Shown here piece after piece: positions 5,132-8,845 of a stretch of DNA of 8,845 nt. A program made the position numbers and the translations under genes. Every line of letters begins with the position of its first letter. The stretch's first letter is position 1. Source of the stretch: SIG636 sp045535465. GTDB lineage: Bacteria; Bacillota; Clostridia; Oscillospirales; CAG-382. Location: contig JAZSLS010000147.1 in the NCBI GenBank assembly GCA_045535465.1, forward strand, positions 1 through 8,845, written 5' to 3'. The notes under the pieces are model-generated. The model did no database searches, had not been told where the DNA came from, and worked only from the letters and a program-made list of their open reading frames with translations.

Positions 5132-6010
5132 TTATATCTCCTTTTCAATTAATAATTTTAGTTTATTAGCAGACTCAAAGACGCATTTCGCCTCAGAACC
5201 ATCTGCTTTTACCTCTAAACTTAACACGCCGTTGTAGTTATTGGCAATAAGGGCGTCAGTAAATTTTTGCCAATCAATTACACCAGAAAACGGAGTGTAA
5301 TGCCTGTCCCTTTTGCCATCATTATCGTGAATATGCAGGAGTTTTAAGCGAGAACCGAGAATATCAACCATTCGTGCAGGATCGCCTCCGCCGGTAAGCA
5401 CGGCGTGACCTGTATCAAGACAAGCTACAAACAGTTGTTCGCCGCACATATTGTTCAACGTATCAACCATATAAGCCATACATTCGGCTGTGCTGGCAAC
5501 AGTAGGAAGCGGCTTGTCTAAATCCCAATCCCAGTTAAACATATTCTCTATGCCAACCCTTACACCGCTGCGCTTTATGTCCTCAAACAAGCATTTGTAG
5601 TAGCCAAAGTTATCCTCAATTGCTTGCTCAACTTGGTCTCGGGTTTTAGCCTCAGGAGGAACGTTTGGGTGAATCACTATATAAGGCGAAGAGAGTTCCT
5701 TTGCCATCGCAATAGAACGTTTTTGAAACTGAAGAACCTGTTGAATCTTTGCTTCGGAAGAAAAATATGTAGGATACGGTGAATGAACTTGACCTACAAT
5801 AATTCCATTTTCGTCAGCAATAGACTTTAGTTTTTTTGCATACTGTATATGTTCTTCATCACTCAGCAACCAAAAAGGCGAAACCGGATCTCTTACGCTG
5901 TATTTGTTTAGATTATAGTCTACGCTGTTAAAACCCGCAGCAGCGAGAGTCCTGAAAGACTCAGCATCGGAAACTGCAGCAAATGACAAGGTATTACAGC
6001 CTATAAGCAT
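5132..6010 (-). CDS. Sugar phosphate isomerase/epimerase, xylose isomerase-like TIM barrel
   Basis: A 292-residue protein of the AP endonuclease 2/xylose isomerase-like superfamily (PF01261). Members are mostly cytosolic, metal-dependent isomerases or epimerases of ketoses, inositols and related sugars. Putative metal ligands follow the family pattern: E155 in VGIENMFNWDWD, D199 and H202 in CLDTGHAV, H226 or H228 in LLHIHDNDG, and E266 in LSLEVK. Barrel strands carrying H76 (GQVHSPYP) and H114 (VIHPN) are also typical. The length is normal. The start has GAGGTG seven bases upstream and a promoter immediately before it. It is the first gene of the leftward operon with the CBM9-like and SIS genes. 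The substrate cannot be assigned. The GHAVLTGGG and HDNDGKRDRH blocks fit an epimerase/isomerase rather than a DNA-repair endonuclease IV. Confidence 0.93.
   Translation of the reverse strand: MLIGCNTLSFAAVSDAESFRTLAAAGFNSVDYNLNKYSVRDPVSPFWLLSDEEHIQYAKKLKSIADENGIIVGQVHSPYPTYFSSEAKIQQVLQFQKRSIAMAKELSSPYIVIHPNVPPEAKTRDQVEQAIEDNFGYYKCLFEDIKRSGVRVGIENMFNWDWDLDKPLPTVASTAECMAYMVDTLNNMCGEQLFVACLDTGHAVLTGGGDPARMVDILGSRLKLLHIHDNDGKRDRHYTPFSGVIDWQKFTDALIANNYNGVLSLEVKADGSEAKCVFESANKLKLLIEKEI
5137..5145 (-). promoter_or_regulatory. Ribosome binding site of the CBM9-like gene, inside the epimerase 3' end
   Basis: AAAAGGAGA on the minus strand, eight bases before the ATG at 5128. It lies within the last codons of the epimerase, so the two genes are packed for coupled translation. 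Confidence 0.85.
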
Positions 6011-6017
6011 TATTAAT

Positions 6018-6023
6018 CACCTC
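6018..6023 (-). promoter_or_regulatory. Ribosome binding site of the epimerase gene
   Basis: GAGGTG on the minus strand, seven bases before ATG 6010. The predicted transcription start is almost next to it, so the leader is very short. Confidence 0.8.
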
Positions 6024-6030
6024 AAAACTC

Positions 6031-6059
6031 AATATATCACAAAAACGCAGTCAAGTCAA
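6031..6059 (-). promoter_or_regulatory. Promoter of the sugar-module operon
   Basis: On the minus strand, -35 TTGACT (6059-6054), a 17-bp spacer and -10 TATATT (6036-6031) fit the 53-bp gap between the ABC exporter stop and the epimerase start. The predicted start near 6024 leaves about 14 nt of leader. The -35 box is part of the tandem TTGACTTGACT. No terminator for the upstream exporter gene is visible in the gap, so some read-through is likely. Confidence 0.75.
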
Positions 6060-6063
6060 TTGT

Positions 6064-8835
6064 TTACAAGTTTTTGATTGCATCAATAGGACGCTTGGAA
6101 GCGATTTTTTTAACAGGTAAAAAGCTTGCCAGCCAAGCAACACCGACACTTATTACAAATATTAAAACAACTTGTCTTATGCCAAAATTAAGTATTGTAA
6201 TCAGTATCCCTATGTCTTGTCTCGTAAGTGTATTCAAAAGATTTGTAATTGCAAAAACTCCAACAGATGAAATAACAAAGTTTATCATAGCGATAATAAA
6301 GCTTTCAGCAAAGAATATTCTAAACACGTCGTTTCCTCGTGAACCGATAGCACGAAGAATACCGATTTCTTGTTTTTTATAAGAAACACTGGTTGCAATA
6401 AAATTAGAAAGCAATATGGCTGCAAAAACAGCAAATCCAATGCCTATGTACATAAACACTTTTGAAAGCATTTTTAGGACTTCGTTGACAGTGTCAAGCT
6501 CGAAGCAGACAGGATTATTCAGCTCATATTTTACGTCATTTCTTGTTTTGTAAATATATCTTACAAAATCCTCTATTTCAGATTTATCGGTTGGCATACT
6601 TCCCAATATGAAACTCGGAAGTGACGACGTACTGTTTTTAATATCTGCCTTCAAGGCATTGCTCGCCACCACAAGATATCCACAATCAAACTTATAATCG
6701 TTTTCATTGATAACACCCACAATTTTATATTCATTTGATTTGTCAGATGTTTGAGTAGCGCTTATAAAGAATAACGACCTTTCGTTTTGAATAACTTTGT
6801 TATCAATTTCAAGTTCACCATTGGCATTGTAGAAACCGTATCCAAGTGCTTGAATAATATTTTCAGACACTATTATTTCGTCATCAGCCAGCTTATCTTT
6901 TTCTTCTCCAATCCACCTTATACGGGAGATGTCAACACAATTCATATACGTAAGTCCTTGTACAAGAGCAAATATTTCACGTGAGCCATCTGAAATCTCC
7001 ATATAAAAATCGTGGTCTGTGATATAATCTGAATTTGCAGTTAAAATATCATCAATTTTGCCTTTGGCTACCATCATTAAACCCGTATAGTCGTTTTCTA
7101 CAGCGGATTCAAGCTCGGTATACAACACAAAGTTCACAACAAGTTTATCATCGTTATAAAGATCTGCCTCAAGAAGCTGTTTGTATCTGTCCCAATCAAA
7201 GCCGGTATCAATTACTCCGGATATTTTAAAAATTCTGCCTTTAACTTCAATATCCTTGCCTACAATGTCGTTGTATGAAGTAATTGCCTGCGGTGCATCG
7301 TCTACAACCGTTGAGGATGAGTTGGTTATTGACGGAGGTAAATCGTCATACTTCTCGGATAATTGTTTTGGTGGCAAATAACCGCAAACCTTAAAGCTTT
7401 CATACACGTAAGAGCTTATTGCCAGCTCATCCTTTTTGGAGGATGGTAAATTACCGGCAAGCATTTTGTAACCAAGTTTATTAAGGTCATTTTCATCAAT
7501 CTCGACTAAACCGTGAAAACTATTTGCATAAACAGAATATCCGTTATAAAGCTTTGATGTATCACCCAGTTGATCAGCAAAGCTTAAATCGTTTTGTTCG
7601 TCACCGATTACCCCTTTAAACTCTATCCCCGTTTCCCTGCTTATTTTTTCTATTTCGTCGTCGGAAAAGCTAGTGTTCCAGCTTTGCCAATACTCATATC
7701 CATCATCATCAATTTTTACAGATTTTGAAATAGCTGCATATTTAACATTCGAATCTTTAATTGAATTTGTGCAAGCATCAATGTGGTTATATGCTGAAAA
7801 AGTATCCGCAAGGCCGAATAGAGTAAAAGCAATGCAAGACAGCAAAATAGTCATTACAAGCCTAAACTTTTTATGCTTTAATCCGCTTGCACCTATTTTA
7901 AATGAATGTTTAAGCGACAGCTTGGATTTTATAAGCTTAAAAGGGCTGGTGTCCGAAGAGATTATTGATGCGCTATCTGTACTAACAAACTTGTTGGTGC
8001 TTGAAGTTTTAGAAAATTCAAGCTTTAAACCATTTTTAATGCTTTCAAGATATTTGTTAATCGCAAGTAGATCTTCCTCTGTGAGCCGATAATCGGCAGG
8101 GATTGTTGCTGTGTTGCCTTCATAAATGATGGTTTTATTGGTTTCAGATTCCACATTTTCTTCACAAAGGCTTACATCGCTAATTACCTTACCATCGGCA
8201 AGTTCAATTATTCGGTCAGCATACCTGGTGGCAAAATCTCTATCGTGGGATACAACAATAACCAGCTTATTTTCAGATAGCTTTTTTAAAGTATTAAACA
8301 CTTGCTCACCGGTTTGAGAATCTAAAGCGCCGCTGGGCTCATCCGCCATAATAATTTTCGGGTGCTTTACAAGAGCACGTGCAATAGCAACACGCTGTTT
8401 CTGACCGCCAGACAATTCGTTTGGGCGTCGGTTTCCATACCCCTTAAGGTCAACTTCTTCAAGTATACTGTTAATTTCTTCATTTGTAGCCTTTTTTCCT
8501 TGAAGCTCAAGAGCAAGTGCGATATTAGCACCAACAGTAAAATCATTAAGTATATTGTATTCTTGAAATATAAAACCTAAGTAGGTGTTTCTATAAGAAT
8601 CAAAGTGGCTTTGCTTAAACTTTTTGGACGATACACCTTTGATAATTATTTCTCCGTCGTCATATTTATCAAGTCCCCCAAGCACGTTAAGTAAGGTGGA
8701 TTTCCCGCTACCTGACTTACCGAGTATAAAAACCATACCTGTATCTGAAAACTTAAGGTCTACACCATCCAATGCTTTAACAGCTACACCCTTTTTGGGC
8801 TTATATATCTTTATAAGATTTTTTGTTTCTAGCAT
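6064..8835 (-). CDS. MacB/FtsX-type ABC exporter, fused ATPase and permease
   Basis: A 923-residue fusion. Residues 1-225 are the ATPase: Walker A GKSGSGKST (39-47), Q-loop Q91, signature LSGGQ (141-145), Walker B IIMADE (161-166) and H-loop H197. A Ser/Lys-rich linker (about 225-320) leads to TM1 (about 325-345), a large extracytoplasmic domain (about 350-790) and three C-terminal helices (about 793-817, 842-867, 887-908) with the FtsX-like motif YKKQEIGILRAIGSRGNDVFRI between TM2 and TM3. This is the type VII (MacB-like) layout, in which ATP hydrolysis moves the outer domain rather than passing substrate through the membrane. Related Firmicutes proteins export or give resistance to peptides, or drive envelope processes; the substrate here is unknown. 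The start lies 10 bases from the right edge, so its ribosome site and promoter cannot be seen and a slightly earlier start is not excluded. The downstream operon has its own promoter. Confidence 0.93.
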   Translation of the reverse strand: MLETKNLIKIYKPKKGVAVKALDGVDLKFSDTGMVFILGKSGSGKSTLLNVLGGLDKYDDGEIIIKGVSSKKFKQSHFDSYRNTYLGFIFQEYNILNDFTVGANIALALELQGKKATNEEINSILEEVDLKGYGNRRPNELSGGQKQRVAIARALVKHPKIIMADEPSGALDSQTGEQVFNTLKKLSENKLVIVVSHDRDFATRYADRIIELADGKVISDVSLCEENVESETNKTIIYEGNTATIPADYRLTEEDLLAINKYLESIKNGLKLEFSKTSSTNKFVSTDSASIISSDTSPFKLIKSKLSLKHSFKIGASGLKHKKFRLVMTILLSCIAFTLFGLADTFSAYNHIDACTNSIKDSNVKYAAISKSVKIDDDGYEYWQSWNTSFSDDEIEKISRETGIEFKGVIGDEQNDLSFADQLGDTSKLYNGYSVYANSFHGLVEIDENDLNKLGYKMLAGNLPSSKKDELAISSYVYESFKVCGYLPPKQLSEKYDDLPPSITNSSSTVVDDAPQAITSYNDIVGKDIEVKGRIFKISGVIDTGFDWDRYKQLLEADLYNDDKLVVNFVLYTELESAVENDYTGLMMVAKGKIDDILTANSDYITDHDFYMEISDGSREIFALVQGLTYMNCVDISRIRWIGEEKDKLADDEIIVSENIIQALGYGFYNANGELEIDNKVIQNERSLFFISATQTSDKSNEYKIVGVINENDYKFDCGYLVVASNALKADIKNSTSSLPSFILGSMPTDKSEIEDFVRYIYKTRNDVKYELNNPVCFELDTVNEVLKMLSKVFMYIGIGFAVFAAILLSNFIATSVSYKKQEIGILRAIGSRGNDVFRIFFAESFIIAMINFVISSVGVFAITNLLNTLTRQDIGILITILNFGIRQVVLIFVISVGVAWLASFLPVKKIASKRPIDAIKNL

Positions 8836-8845
8836 CTTTAATACC

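Noticed and set aside
5132..6010. Endonuclease IV (DNA repair) for the TIM-barrel gene
   Set aside because: The residue pattern and the sugar-gene neighbours fit the isomerase/epimerase branch of the superfamily better.
6074..8580. Several rightward frames of 63-139 codons
   Set aside because: All are antisense to the ABC exporter gene, whose motifs run through the whole region.

Overview
The window looks like chromosomal DNA from an AT-rich, low-GC Gram-positive anaerobe of the class Clostridia, probably a gut Oscillospiraceae/Ruminococcaceae-type organism. The grounds are strong AGGAG-type Shine-Dalgarno sites, sigma-A-type promoters with 17-bp spacers, a Bacillus-type TopB, a Gram-positive lipoprotein signal and a CCA-encoding tRNA-Arg. 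No phage, transposon, plasmid or CRISPR signature was seen. The taxonomic guess is inference.

Left third (1-2486). A 3'-truncated topB (DNA topoisomerase III) runs leftward from 1326 off the window edge. Divergent from it is a well-formed tRNA-Arg(ACG) gene (1491-1567) with its own promoter and a perfect 16-bp terminator hairpin. Next comes a short AT-rich interval with a phased direct-repeat array: ATCGTT occurs five times in about 70 bp, the last copies exactly 20 bp apart, and the final copy overlaps the -35 box of a rightward promoter. That promoter drives a solitary 195-aa polytopic membrane protein (1782-2369), which ends in a strand-specific intrinsic terminator. The repeats resemble LytTR-family response-regulator operators and are the most distinctive regulatory signal in the window. 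The same hexamer also touches the topB and tRNA promoters.

Middle (6059-2487, leftward). A promoter with a 17-bp spacer and a very short leader opens a tightly packed run of five genes: a xylose-isomerase-like sugar epimerase/isomerase, a cytosolic CBM9-like carbohydrate-binding protein, a UPF0309-type SIS-domain sugar-phosphate protein, a lipoprotein and a radical SAM enzyme. The first three are spaced or overlapped for translational coupling (3-nt gap, then TAATG) and look like a small sugar-handling module of unknown substrate. The lipoprotein and radical SAM genes follow without obvious promoters or strong ribosome binding sites. They may be read-through cargo rather than part of the same pathway.

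Right third (8835-6064, leftward). One long gene encodes a MacB/FtsX-type ABC exporter with the ATPase fused to a four-helix permease that carries a large extracytoplasmic domain. Its promoter lies beyond the right edge. No stretch over 300 bases lacks a gene.
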